Source: an uncultured Alphaproteobacteria bacterium
GTDB lineage: Bacteria > Pseudomonadota > Alphaproteobacteria > HIMB59 > GCA-002718135
Reading direction: 5' to 3'
DNA: 53,585 bases
NCBI GenBank assembly: GCA_902517315.1
Contig: CABYBP010000005.1
Location: 1-53,585 of the forward strand
The position numbers and the translations under genes are program-made. Positions 1 to 8,673 of this stretch are shown here, one piece after another. Each line of letters begins with the position of its first letter. The stretch's first letter is position 1. The notes under the pieces were generated by a model. It was given only the letters and a program-made list of their open reading frames with translations, was not told the origin of the DNA and ran no database searches.

Positions 1-620
1 CCATTCAGAATGAATGTTATACGAGGGAATTTATTTTTAATTTTTTTTACAAAATCGTAATTTAGTTGTGGGATGGTTCTATTTCCCTGTGGACTAATGC
101 CACTTAATATTGCATTCCTTGCATGCACATAGATAATATTAATTCCAGTTTTGGATATTTCATCAATAAATTCTTCAAAAAATTCATAGTTTAATTCTTT
201 ACCCAATCCTAATCTACATTTTAATGTCGCTTCAAGTTTATCATTTTGTAAAGCTTCTATGCAATTTCGAACAAGTATTTTATCCTTCATAAGACAAGCA
301 CCAAAACTACCTTTTTGTACAGCTTTACTTGGACAACCGACATTTAAGTTAATTTCATCATAATTGTATTCAAATGCAATTTGAGAAGCTTTCGATAAGT
401 CCTCAATCTCAGAACCACCAACTTGAAGTGCAACAGGATTATTGGAATCATTATCAATTATATTATCTCTATTCTTTGAGTAAATTAGAGATTTTGTTGC
501 AATCATTTCACTAAATAAGAAACTATTGTTTGACAAAATTCTATACAACTTCCTTGCATAAGGCGTTGTGTATCCCATCATTGGAGCTATACAGAATTTT
601 CTACTAATTTCCTTTTTCAT
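1..620 (-). CDS. dusA: tRNA-dihydrouridine synthase A (C-terminus beyond window)
   Basis: FMN-dependent enzyme that reduces uridine to dihydrouridine in the tRNA D-loop. About 206 residues are visible and the frame is open to the left edge, so roughly the last third of a usual 330-residue DusA is missing. I translated this strand by hand. The N-terminus carries the family motif APMMGYT (residues 12-18), followed by PVALQVGGS (62-70), INLNVGCPSKAVQKGSFGAC with the catalytic Cys near 96, KCRLGLG, and VHARNA with the phosphate-contacting His/Arg. GLSP- and REIP-like blocks typical of DusA rather than DusB/C follow. The ATG at 618-620 is the natural start; the gene diverges from the carbonic anhydrase across 40 bp of pure A/T. 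Family assignment is firm; subfamily A is well supported by the motifs. Confidence 0.93.
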   Translation of the reverse strand, partial: MKKEISRKFCIAPMMGYTTPYARKLYRILSNNSFLFSEMIATKSLIYSKNRDNIIDNDSNNPVALQVGGSEIEDLSKASQIAFEYNYDEINLNVGCPSKAVQKGSFGACLMKDKILVRNCIEALQNDKLEATLKCRLGLGKELNYEFFEEFIDEISKTGINIIYVHARNAILSGISPQGNRTIPQLNYDFVKKIKNKFPRITFILN

Positions 621-660
621 CTAATTTTGTTATATAAATAAATATTAATAAAATAATATT

Positions 661-1299
661 ATGGAAATACCAAAATTTTTAATTGAAAGATATCAATTCT
701 GGAAAAACAATACTTTTGAAGATTACAAAGACACTTATCATCAAGCCTCTAAAACTATACAAAAACCAATAGCCATGATTATTACTTGTTGTGATTCTAG
801 AATACTTGAAAATACAATTTTTGGCGGAAGTATTGGAGATTATTTTGTACATAGGAATATTGCAAATATAATCCCATCAAAAAATCATAAGGAACAAAAT
901 ATACAAACATTATCTGCCATTGAATATGCTTTAAAAGTTTTAAAAATTCCTAATTTAATTATTTTGGGTCATTCAAATTGTGGTGGAGTTGAGTATTCAT
1001 ATAAAACATTAAAAGATAAAAAAAATATAAATAACTTTGATTATATAAATAAATGGGTAAGTTGTTTGGAGAATTCTTACAAAAATATACCCAAAAATCT
1101 GCCAGAAAATAAGAAAATAACCTTCCTAGAACAGGAAAATATAAAACAATCAATAAGAAATTTATATGAATACGAATTCATAAATAAATTAATAATTGAA
1201 AATAAACTAAATGTTATTGGTCTGTGGTACCAAATCAATTCTGGTAAAATTAAGTTTTTAAATAATAAAAACAGTTTTAAAGATTTAGATTATTTATAA
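661..1299 (+). CDS. Beta-class carbonic anhydrase
   Basis: Zinc enzyme interconverting CO2 and bicarbonate in the cytoplasm. The zinc and dyad residues are all present: CCDSR at 43-47 (Cys43 zinc ligand, Asp45-Arg47 dyad) and GHSNCGG at 102-108 (zinc ligands His104 and Cys107). A conserved FVHRNIAN block lies at 62-69. At 212 residues it is a normal length for the bacterial beta family. It starts at ATG 661 and its 3' end overlaps the convergent panB stop by about 10 bp. The neighbours do not indicate a specific pathway; supplying bicarbonate for carboxylations is the usual role and is inference here. Confidence 0.93.
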   Translation: MEIPKFLIERYQFWKNNTFEDYKDTYHQASKTIQKPIAMIITCCDSRILENTIFGGSIGDYFVHRNIANIIPSKNHKEQNIQTLSAIEYALKVLKIPNLIILGHSNCGGVEYSYKTLKDKKNINNFDYINKWVSCLENSYKNIPKNLPENKKITFLEQENIKQSIRNLYEYEFINKLIIENKLNVIGLWYQINSGKIKFLNNKNSFKDLDYL

Positions 1300-2075
1300 G
1301 TAAATTTAAAACTAGGAAATTTTTTAAGTTTAACTTCTCTATTGTATTTCCTTACTACATTACCAACAATTCTATTAATATTTAAATAATTTTTTACAAA
1401 TTTTGGTTTTTTTCGATTTATGTTTAAATTTATAAGATCATCAAATACTAAAACTTGACCATCACAATATTTTGAAGCACCTATACCAATTGTAGGTATT
1501 GAAATATTCTTAGTTATAAGTTTTGCTGTGTCTGCAGTTATACATTCTAATAAAACAGCTTTAGCTCCAAGTTTTTCAGATTCTTTTGCTAAACTCAATA
1601 AATTTTTTTTTTCTTTATTAGTTTTTCCTAAAATTTTAATTTTACTAAAGTTTTTATAGCTCTGTGGTGTTACACCTATATGAGAAATTACATTTATTTT
1701 CTTTCTTACTAAATGTTCTAAAATATCTAGTTTTTTTTTATTTATTTCTAACTTTAATAAATCCGGCTTGCAGTAATTTAATAATTTTTTTGCATTTTTA
1801 TATGCATCAATTTTATTTTCGTATGTTTTATAAGGCATATCTAAAACCTTTAAACTTTTTTTAATTACTTTATTTACTGCTGCACCATGATTTCTCATCA
1901 TCTCCAATGTAACCATTTGAGTATTTTTCATTCCATAGAGAGTTGTCCCTAAAGAATCTCCAATAAGAATTAAATCTACTTTACCATCTAAAATATTTGC
2001 GATTGAAGGAGAATATGCCGTTAAACAACTTATTGGCTTATAAAAATTTTTATTTAGAATTCTAATTTTTTTCAT
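1290..2075 (-). CDS. panB: 3-methyl-2-oxobutanoate hydroxymethyltransferase
   Basis: First committed step of pantothenate (CoA) synthesis: transfers a one-carbon unit from methylene-THF to 2-oxoisovalerate to give ketopantoate. The 261 residues match the family length. Visible blocks are LTAYSPSIAN (18-27), the metal- and substrate-binding LILIGDSLG (35-43), VTLEMMRNH, KAVLLEC with the conserved Glu, and IPTIGIGASKYCDGQVLV near the C-terminus. No panC or panD is nearby. It is read convergently with the carbonic anhydrase and shares about 10 bp with its end, and lies 32 bp downstream of dxs on the same strand, so it may be co-transcribed with dxs. Confidence 0.93.
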   Translation of the reverse strand: MKKIRILNKNFYKPISCLTAYSPSIANILDGKVDLILIGDSLGTTLYGMKNTQMVTLEMMRNHGAAVNKVIKKSLKVLDMPYKTYENKIDAYKNAKKLLNYCKPDLLKLEINKKKLDILEHLVRKKINVISHIGVTPQSYKNFSKIKILGKTNKEKKNLLSLAKESEKLGAKAVLLECITADTAKLITKNISIPTIGIGASKYCDGQVLVFDDLINLNINRKKPKFVKNYLNINRIVGNVVRKYNREVKLKKFPSFKFTYK

Positions 2076-2107
2076 TATTGATAATTAAACAAATTATTTT
2101 TTAAGTT

Positions 2108-4024
2108 TTAAATTTTCAGTTTAAAATTATTAATATCTACAATTTTATTTTCATAAAAATTATTAATTTCTTTAATTATTGACTCTGTATTCATTTTAAT
2201 ATCCTGATATTGTTCATCAGGAGACATATGTTCTACGAAACGATCTGGAAAAATTAAATTTTTTATTATGTTATTATCCTTTTTTGATCTTTTATTATGA
2301 ACATAATGTAGAACATGAGATGAAAATCCACCTATAGACCCTTCTTCAATTGTTAATAAATATTTATGATTGTTTAATAAATTATCTATTAATTGAGTAT
2401 CTAATGGTTTTGCAAATCTTGCATCTGCAATAGTTGGATAAATATTATTTTCATTTAGAAATTTACTTGCTTCCAAACATTTTTCAAGTCTTGTTCCTAA
2501 ATTTAAGATCGCAACATCATTACCTTCGACCAAGATATATCCCTTACCTACGCTGATATCTGCAGGCTGATTTGTAAATAATTCATCTGATCCTGTTCCT
2601 CTTGGAAATCTAAAAGCTGATGGTGTGTCATTTATTTCACAAGAAAGCTCTATCATACGCGATAAATCTCTTTGATTGCTAGGAGCCATAACTATAAAAT
2701 TTGGCAATGTTGCCAAATAAGTAATATCAAATGAACCAGCATGAGTGGGGCCATCTGAGCCTACTAATCCTGCTCTATCAATTGCAAATCTAACTGGTAA
2801 TTTTTGAATAGCTACATCATGTACTATTTGATCATAAGCTCTTTGTAAAAAAGTTGAATAAATTGCAACAAATGGCTTGAAACCCTCTGTAGCCAAACCA
2901 GCCGCCATTGTTACAGCATGTTGTTCAGCAATACCGACATCAAAAAACCTTTTTTCAAAATTCTGTTTAAATAATTTCAAACCTGTTCCAGACATCATGG
3001 CAGCTGTTATTGCCACAATTTTTTCATCGTTTTGAGCAATTTTTGTCAATTTTTCTCCAAAGACATTTGAGTAAGATTTTAAATTTGTTTTTTTAAATGT
3101 ATTACCCGTATTAATATCAAACTTTTCTACACCATGAAATTTATCTTCTGATTTTTCTGCAGGACTATATCCTTTACCTTTTCTAGTTATACAATGAAGA
3201 AAAACTGGTTTATCAAATTTGTTATCTCTTATATTTTCTAGAACTGTGACTATGTTATCAACATTATGCCCATCTATTGGACCGAGATAATAAAAACCCA
3301 ATTCTTCAAATAAAGTGCCACCCGAGATAAGCCCTTTAGAATATTCTTCTGTTCTATAAAGAGTCTTTGAGATATTTGAGGGTAAGGTTTTAGAAATTTT
3401 TTTAATAATATTTCTCAAGCTTGAGTAAGATTTCGATGATAGTAATCTAGTTAGATATGTGCTCATCGCTCCAACTGGTTTGTCTATTGACATTTTGTTA
3501 TCATTTAAAATGACAATTAAGCCTTTTTTTTGTGCACCTGCGTTATTTAATCCTTCAAATGCTAAACCTGCACTCAAAGCACCATCTCCAACTACGCAAA
3601 TTACTTTAGATTTATCTTTGTTTATATCTTTTGCAGCTTTAATTCCTAAACCTGCCGAAACTGCTGTTGAGCTATGAGCTGTACCGAATGGATCATATTC
3701 ACTTTCAGATCTTCTTACAAAGCCATAAACTCCATCTTTTTTTCTAAGTGTCTCTATGTTTTTCTTCCTTCCTGTAATTATTTTGTGAGGATAAGTTTGG
3801 TGCCCAACATCCCAAATTAATTTATCATGTGGAGTATTAAAAACATAATGAATTGCTACAGTTAATTCTACGACACCTAACCCAGCACCTAGATGACCAC
3901 CAGTTTTTGAAACAGTTTCAATTGTTTTAGCTCTTAATTCTTCAGATATTTGTTTTAGATCTTTCTTTTTAAATTCTCTTAAATCAGATGGAAAATTAAT
4001 TTTATTTAAAAGTTCATAATCCAT
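2108..4024 (-). CDS. dxs: 1-deoxy-D-xylulose-5-phosphate synthase
   Basis: Thiamine-diphosphate enzyme that condenses pyruvate with glyceraldehyde 3-phosphate, the entry to the MEP isoprenoid pathway and to thiamine and pyridoxal synthesis. The 638 residues match the full-length family. The N-terminal transketolase domain shows HLGAGLGVVELTVAIHYVF (44-62) and the TPP/Mg motif GDGALSAG (146-153); the pyrimidine domain shows DVGIAEQHAVTMAAGLA with the catalytic Glu; the C-terminal domain carries LTIEEG. Start is ATG 4024. The xseB and ispA genes that often precede dxs in alphaproteobacteria are absent; the upstream neighbour is a divergent M29 peptidase. Confidence 0.96.
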   Translation of the reverse strand: MDYELLNKINFPSDLREFKKKDLKQISEELRAKTIETVSKTGGHLGAGLGVVELTVAIHYVFNTPHDKLIWDVGHQTYPHKIITGRKKNIETLRKKDGVYGFVRRSESEYDPFGTAHSSTAVSAGLGIKAAKDINKDKSKVICVVGDGALSAGLAFEGLNNAGAQKKGLIVILNDNKMSIDKPVGAMSTYLTRLLSSKSYSSLRNIIKKISKTLPSNISKTLYRTEEYSKGLISGGTLFEELGFYYLGPIDGHNVDNIVTVLENIRDNKFDKPVFLHCITRKGKGYSPAEKSEDKFHGVEKFDINTGNTFKKTNLKSYSNVFGEKLTKIAQNDEKIVAITAAMMSGTGLKLFKQNFEKRFFDVGIAEQHAVTMAAGLATEGFKPFVAIYSTFLQRAYDQIVHDVAIQKLPVRFAIDRAGLVGSDGPTHAGSFDITYLATLPNFIVMAPSNQRDLSRMIELSCEINDTPSAFRFPRGTGSDELFTNQPADISVGKGYILVEGNDVAILNLGTRLEKCLEASKFLNENNIYPTIADARFAKPLDTQLIDNLLNNHKYLLTIEEGSIGGFSSHVLHYVHNKRSKKDNNIIKNLIFPDRFVEHMSPDEQYQDIKMNTESIIKEINNFYENKIVDINNFKLKI

Positions 4025-4207
4025 AATCTATTTTACTATTTTTGCCTTGATTTGATATTTTAATATCTTGAAAAAAACAAGAGTTTGTGGAAAGATTTTA
4101 TAATTAAATTTTAAACATTTAAGTTCTTTTTCATAAAATTCACAAAGATAAATTTTAAAGTCAAAATCTCTAGACTTTTTAGAATATAAAAACTAATTAT
4201 ATAATTA
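4025..4207. promoter_or_regulatory. Divergent intergenic region dxs / M29 aminopeptidase
   Basis: This 183-bp spacer must hold promoters for both directions. On plus, TATAAA at 4185-4190 sits about 18 bp before the aminopeptidase ATG, which would give a leader of only about 11 nt. A 6-bp inverted repeat, AAAGTC (4157-4162) and GACTTT (4173-4178), lies just upstream and could be an operator. No clear -35 box or Shine-Dalgarno was found. Function is inferred from position only. Confidence 0.35.
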
Positions 4208-5446
4208 ATGATTTACAATGTAGATTCAAAAAAAATTGATAAACTTGCGTATCTATCCATTAAAAGAGGAGTTTCTCTTCAAAAGGGTCAAAACCTTCTA
4301 ATTACAGCACCTTTAGAGTCTTTACCATTAGTTAGAAAAATAGCTGAATATGCTTACAAAGAAGGTGCTGGACTTGTAACTCCACTATTCAATGACTCTA
4401 ACATTGCATTGTCTCGATTTAAGTATGGAAATGATGAGTCTTTTAATGTGGCTGCAAATTGGCTTTATAATGGAATGGGTGAAGCCTTTGATAACAATAC
4501 AGCTAGAATGGCTATTGCTGGTGATGATCCCATGCTATTATCTGAAATTGATCCTAATAAAGTTTCACGTGCAAATAAAGCTAATGCAATAGCATACAAA
4601 CCAGCTAGAGAAAGAATTACTGAATTTAAAATTAATTGGAATATAATTTCGTGGCCGGGAAAAGCATGGGCAAAAAGAGTATTCCCAGATTTTGATGATA
4701 ATGAAGCAATTAAAAAATTAAGTGACGCAATATTTCATGCATCAAGAGTTAGTAATGATGATCCTGTAAGTGAATGGGATCAGCATAATAAAAATTTAAG
4801 AGATAAAACAGATTGGTTAAACGGGAAAAATTTTCATTCTTTAAAGTACTCTGGTCCAGGAACATCATTAACAGTAGGTTTAGCCGATGATCATGAGTGG
4901 ATGGGAGGTGCCTCAGAAGCACAGAATGGTGTTGTTTGTAATCCAAATATCCCATCCGAAGAAGTATTCACCACTCCTCATGCTAGTCGTGTAAGTGGTG
5001 AAGTTTGTTCAACCAAACCTCTATCTTATCAAGGAACACTAATTGAAGATATTAATGTTCGCTTTGAAGATGGTAAGATTGTTGATGCAAAATCTTCTAG
5101 AGGACAAGATGTTTTATTAAAAGTTCTTGATTCAGATGAGGGTTCAAGAAGACTTGGCGAAGTAGCCTTGGTTCCTAATAGTTCACCTATATCACAATTA
5201 GGAATAACTTTTTATAACACTCTATTTGATGAAAATGCTGCTTCTCATATAGCTTTAGGACAGTGTTACTCAAAATGTTTCAAATCCAAAAAAGACTTAT
5301 CAAAAGATGAGATCACTCAAAGAGGTGGTAATTCGAGTATGATTCATATCGATTGGATGATTGGTTCAGGTAAAATTGATGTCGACGGTGTTGATAAGGA
5401 TGGTGTTGTAACGCCTATATTTAAACAAGGAGAATGGTGTAATTAA
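4208..5446 (+). CDS. M29-family metal-dependent aminopeptidase
   Basis: Cytoplasmic exopeptidase of the thermophilic aminopeptidase (AmpS/aminopeptidase T, MEROPS M29) family, 412 residues, the expected size. The dinuclear-metal residues of the family can be placed: Glu251/252 in IPSEEVFTTP, Glu318 in GEVALVP, His347 in SHIALG, and His380 and Asp382 in MIHIDWMIGS. The TTPH and GTLIEDI blocks are also typical. ATG 4208 follows an AT-rich leader without a clear ribosome-binding site. It is flanked by divergent dxs and by the convergent small membrane protein gene, so it is probably monocistronic. Natural substrates cannot be told from sequence. Confidence 0.9.
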   Translation: MIYNVDSKKIDKLAYLSIKRGVSLQKGQNLLITAPLESLPLVRKIAEYAYKEGAGLVTPLFNDSNIALSRFKYGNDESFNVAANWLYNGMGEAFDNNTARMAIAGDDPMLLSEIDPNKVSRANKANAIAYKPARERITEFKINWNIISWPGKAWAKRVFPDFDDNEAIKKLSDAIFHASRVSNDDPVSEWDQHNKNLRDKTDWLNGKNFHSLKYSGPGTSLTVGLADDHEWMGGASEAQNGVVCNPNIPSEEVFTTPHASRVSGEVCSTKPLSYQGTLIEDINVRFEDGKIVDAKSSRGQDVLLKVLDSDEGSRRLGEVALVPNSSPISQLGITFYNTLFDENAASHIALGQCYSKCFKSKKDLSKDEITQRGGNSSMIHIDWMIGSGKIDVDGVDKDGVVTPIFKQGEWCN

Positions 5447-5451
5447 CTCTA

Positions 5452-5574
5452 TTATTTTTTTAAATAAGGCCCAAAGCTAAGATCCAAACCTACACCAACC
5501 CTTGCTAATGAATAAATAATAACAAGGAAAAAAATTACTATAATTAAATTCCGTACAATCTTTTTTTCATCCAT
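5452..5574 (-). CDS. Small single-pass membrane protein, 40 residues
   Basis: Short frame, translated by hand: ATG at 5572-5574, stop at 5452-5454. The product starts with a charged stretch (MDEKKIVRN), then a hydrophobic helix of about 14 residues (LIIVIFFLVIIYSL, 10-23) flanked by Arg8 and Arg25, then a short tail ending PYLKK. This is the pattern of a small inner-membrane protein. Its ATG is 4 bp past the stop of the MFS transporter gene on the same strand, so the two are almost certainly co-transcribed and translationally coupled. I recognise no family. It could be an accessory subunit or regulator of the transporter, by position only. Confidence 0.6.
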   Translation of the reverse strand: MDEKKIVRNLIIVIFFLVIIYSLARVGVGLDLSFGPYLKK

Positions 5575-5578
5575 AATA

Positions 5579-6832
5579 TTAGGCAACCTGAATACTTTTA
5601 TCAGTTAACGGTTTTTCTCTAATTGGTAAATGTATAATTGCAGAAAATGCACCTACTCCTATACCAACCCACCATACAATATCATAACTTCCATAGAGAT
5701 CGTAGAATAAACCTCCCAACCAAACACCTACAAAAGATCCAAGTTGATGAGAAAAAAATACAATTCCATACAATGTACCCATAAATTTTAATCCATAAAT
5801 ATGACCTATAATTCCTGATGTTAATGGAACCGTTGCTAACCATAAAGCACCCATAATTATTGAAAATATAGCAATCGAAGTTGGTGTAATAGGTAATAAT
5901 ATAAATGATATTGCTGCTATTGTTCTTCCAGTATAAATTAAAGATAAAAGATATTTTTTATAATATCCCCTTCCTAATACCCCAGCAATTAAACAACCAA
6001 TTATATTGAAAAAACCAATTAGAGCCATTGATAAAGCACCGAGGCCCTCAACAGAATTACATATTAAACTTATTAAACTTCCCTCTACAATCGGACTACT
6101 ATAGTCAACTATAAATGCTGGAAAATGTGCGGTAATAAATGCTAATTGAAATCCACAAGAAAAAAAACCAAAGAATAACAATGAATAAGTTGGGTCTTTT
6201 AATGCAACAAATACAGCATCAGTTATTCTTTCACCTTCATTATTAATGTTTGTATTTGAAATTTCTGTTTTTAGGACTGGTATAAGAATAAGAGTTATCA
6301 ATAGGATTATTGAAAAAATTTCAAAAACAGATGACCAAGGTAGAAAAGATAATAAAATTGATGCAAGTGGAGGCCCTACAACTTGACCTGCTGAACCTGC
6401 TGCAGTTGTAATGCCAAGTGCTAAAGATCTTTTCTCTGGCGATGAAGCTCTTCCAACTACTGCTAAAATTGGACCAAACCCACTACCAGCTATTCCAAAA
6501 CCGATTAATAAATTTAAAGTTTGATGTGCTTCTGGTGTTGTTGCAGAGCTACTTATAAATATTCCAATTGCGTAAAGAATCAAACCTAAGGATATTGCTT
6601 TTCTATCTCCATATTTTTCTGCTAAAGCACTAAACAAAGGAGTTCCAATGCCCCATGCTAAATTTTGAATAGCAATCGCAAGTGAGAATTCAGATCTGTT
6701 CCATAAAAACTCAGACGCTATCGGAATTTGAAATAAACCAAATGTTGATCTTATTGCAAAACTAATTAGGAGAATTAAACTACCTCCAATTAAAATAGGA
6801 GTGAATACAGATTGCTTTGAATCTTCTTTCAT
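5579..6832 (-). CDS. MFS transporter, 12 predicted membrane helices
   Basis: Major facilitator superfamily permease of 417 residues. The first half holds the signature loop between helices 2 and 3 (LAEKYGDRKAISLG) and a glycine-rich helix 4-5 region with GSGFGPILAVVGRASSPEKR. A hydrophilic central loop (TEISNTNINNEGER) separates two six-helix bundles. Overall resemblance is to the oxalate/formate antiporter or monocarboxylate-like MFS group, but the substrate cannot be assigned. Start ATG 6832; gcrA ends 34 bp upstream on the same strand and the 40-residue membrane protein follows after 4 bp, suggesting a gcrA-MFS-small protein transcription unit. Confidence 0.88.
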   Translation of the reverse strand: MKEDSKQSVFTPILIGGSLILLISFAIRSTFGLFQIPIASEFLWNRSEFSLAIAIQNLAWGIGTPLFSALAEKYGDRKAISLGLILYAIGIFISSSATTPEAHQTLNLLIGFGIAGSGFGPILAVVGRASSPEKRSLALGITTAAGSAGQVVGPPLASILLSFLPWSSVFEIFSIILLITLILIPVLKTEISNTNINNEGERITDAVFVALKDPTYSLLFFGFFSCGFQLAFITAHFPAFIVDYSSPIVEGSLISLICNSVEGLGALSMALIGFFNIIGCLIAGVLGRGYYKKYLLSLIYTGRTIAAISFILLPITPTSIAIFSIIMGALWLATVPLTSGIIGHIYGLKFMGTLYGIVFFSHQLGSFVGVWLGGLFYDLYGSYDIVWWVGIGVGAFSAIIHLPIREKPLTDKSIQVA

Positions 6833-6866
6833 ATTTTGTTGATAACAGGAAGAAACTTAATTGCTA

Positions 6867-7337
6867 TTAAATTCTATTATTTATCTCAGTCTTTTCGTTT
6901 TCTTCTTTTTCAGGGACAACGTAAGCAACTGCGCAGTGATCTAAACAATATGGTTTATCTTCAAACCTATCTTTGCTACAAAAATGAAAACCAGCTTCAT
7001 CAGGATGACCTTCAGGCCATTCACAACCTCTCTTTGGAGAAGTATTAAATAAATTTTTTACAACTGGTTGAAAAGTAGTTGGTTCTCTATTTGTAATTTC
7101 AGGCTCTGAAGCTTTTTCAAAGTTTAGTTTTGGCATAACCGGAGACCGAGCTTTTTTGCGATCAGGTTTAACGGCTGTTCTTCTTATAGGAGATGGTCGT
7201 CTTTCAAGTCCAATTCTATGAGCTTTTCCAACAACAGCATTTTTAGTAAAACCGAGTAACTTTCCAATTTGTGCGGTTGGTAAACCTTGGTCCCACAAAT
7301 CTCTGAGTTTTGCTACGTTATTATCATCCCAAGGCAT
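6867..7337 (-). CDS. gcrA: GcrA family cell-cycle regulator
   Basis: DNA-binding transcription factor that in alphaproteobacteria partners with sigma70-RNA polymerase and favours promoters carrying CcrM-methylated GANTC. The 156 residues show the GcrA layout. The N-terminal helix-turn-helix begins MPWDDNNVAKLRDLWDQGL, with AQIGKLLG and the recognition segment TKNAVVGKAHRIGL (31-44). A variable basic/proline linker follows, then the conserved C-terminal module CEWPEGHPDEAGFHFC...KPYCLDHCAVAY with four cysteines. Start ATG 7337; it diverges from pgk. No ccrM methylase gene is in the window. Identification is strong because both ends match the family. Confidence 0.92.
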   Translation of the reverse strand: MPWDDNNVAKLRDLWDQGLPTAQIGKLLGFTKNAVVGKAHRIGLERRPSPIRRTAVKPDRKKARSPVMPKLNFEKASEPEITNREPTTFQPVVKNLFNTSPKRGCEWPEGHPDEAGFHFCSKDRFEDKPYCLDHCAVAYVVPEKEENEKTEINNRI

Positions 7338-7475
7338 TATTTAACTCCATTACAACATCTAGTAGTTTGACTTTATGATAATATACCAAATATATGTATA
7401 ATAAAAGATAAAACTGCAAATTTTTAAAAAAAATCAATGATTTCTAGGATTTTTTTTATATACATGTGAATAGAA
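7338..7475. promoter_or_regulatory. Divergent gcrA / pgk promoter region with a 10-bp inverted repeat
   Basis: 138 bp serving both gcrA and pgk. Promoter-like elements toward pgk are TTGACT at 7367-7372 with TATATG at 7391-7396 (18-bp spacing) and a separate TATAAT at 7397-7402. Between these and pgk is a perfect inverted repeat: AAAAAAAATC (7426-7435) and GATTTTTTTT (7448-7457) with a 12-nt loop, ending 18 bp before the pgk ATG. It would lie in the pgk leader. With only one G:C pair it is a weak hairpin and may be chance in this composition. Confidence 0.35.
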
Positions 7476-8672
7476 ATGAAACAATTAAAAAATCTAGACT
7501 GCACTAATAAAAAAATAATTGTACGTGTTGATTTAAACGTTCCAGTTTTTGAAGATAAAATAACGGATTATTCTAGAATACAAGCTATTTTACCTACTCT
7601 AGAAAAACTAACTAAAAATAAAAATAAGGTATTTTTAATTGCGCATTTTGGTAGACCTAAAGGAGAAGTTAATAAAAAATATTCAATAGAGTTTTTATGT
7701 CCAGAATTAAAAAAATTATCAAATCTAAATAAAGTTCATTTTTTAGATAGTTGTGATCAAAAAATAATTGAAAAGAAAATTTCTGAAATGGGTTTTGGGG
7801 AAATTTGTTTATTAGAAAACATTCGCTTTAATGCTGAAGAAGAAAAAAATGATCTTAACTTCTCAAAACATTTATCTTCTTGTTTTGACATTTATATTAA
7901 TGATGCTTTTTCTGCTTCACATCGTAATCATGCATCTATAACAGGTATTACTAAACACTTACCTTCATATGCAGGATTAAGTTTCGCAAAAGAAATTGAA
8001 AATTTAGATAAATTTTTAGAAAATTCAAACAAACCAAATTTAGCGATTATAGGTGGTTCAAAGGTTTCAACAAAAATAAAAGTTTTAGAAAATTTAGTTG
8101 AGATTTTTGACTCTCTAGTAATTGGAGGTGCAATGGCTAATACCTTTTTGCTATCAAATAACTATAACGTTGGAACTTCTCTAGTAGAAAATGATTTTAT
8201 TGATCTATCAAAAAAGATACAAAAAAAAGCAGAATCAAAAAATTGCAAATTACTTTTACCAATTGATGTTGTTTGTTCAAAAAATCTTGAAGATAGAAAA
8301 CATGTTGAGACTTATTCAATCAATAATGTTCCAAACGATCAAATGATATTAGATGTTGGTGAACAAACTACAAAATTAATTTCAATTGAAATATTAAAAT
8401 CTAAATCAATATTGTGGAATGGACCTTTAGGTGTATTTGAGTATAATCCATTTGATAAAAGTACAATTTCAGTTGCAAATATTATACAAAATTATTCAAG
8501 TAACTCTAAATTAGATGCTTTGGCAGGAGGAGGAGATACACTTGCGGCAATAAAAAAAGCTCGAGCTAATGACGCATTTAAACATTTATCTACAGCTGGG
8601 GGTGCATTTTTAGAGTGGCTTGAGGGAAATAAATCTCCAGGATTTATTGCCCTAAAAGAAAATAATTTATAA
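7476..8672 (+). CDS. pgk: Phosphoglycerate kinase
   Basis: Glycolytic and gluconeogenic enzyme interconverting 1,3-bisphosphoglycerate plus ADP with 3-phosphoglycerate plus ATP. The 398 residues are the full family length. The N-terminal substrate domain shows VRVDLNVPV (17-25), HFGRPKGE and SFAKEIENL; the C-terminal nucleotide domain shows IGGSKVSTKIKVL, WNGPLGVFE and the glycine-rich AGGGDTLAAI. Start ATG 7476. It stands alone on plus; its stop is one base from the stop of convergent yciB. No other glycolytic gene is adjacent (gap and fba are often near pgk in related genomes). Confidence 0.97.
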   Translation: MKQLKNLDCTNKKIIVRVDLNVPVFEDKITDYSRIQAILPTLEKLTKNKNKVFLIAHFGRPKGEVNKKYSIEFLCPELKKLSNLNKVHFLDSCDQKIIEKKISEMGFGEICLLENIRFNAEEEKNDLNFSKHLSSCFDIYINDAFSASHRNHASITGITKHLPSYAGLSFAKEIENLDKFLENSNKPNLAIIGGSKVSTKIKVLENLVEIFDSLVIGGAMANTFLLSNNYNVGTSLVENDFIDLSKKIQKKAESKNCKLLLPIDVVCSKNLEDRKHVETYSINNVPNDQMILDVGEQTTKLISIEILKSKSILWNGPLGVFEYNPFDKSTISVANIIQNYSSNSKLDALAGGGDTLAAIKKARANDAFKHLSTAGGAFLEWLEGNKSPGFIALKENNL

Positions 8673-8673
8673 T

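Noticed and set aside
7426..7457. Intrinsic terminator in the pgk leader
   Set aside because: The stem is almost all A:T and no gene reads into it on plus; weak attenuator at best.
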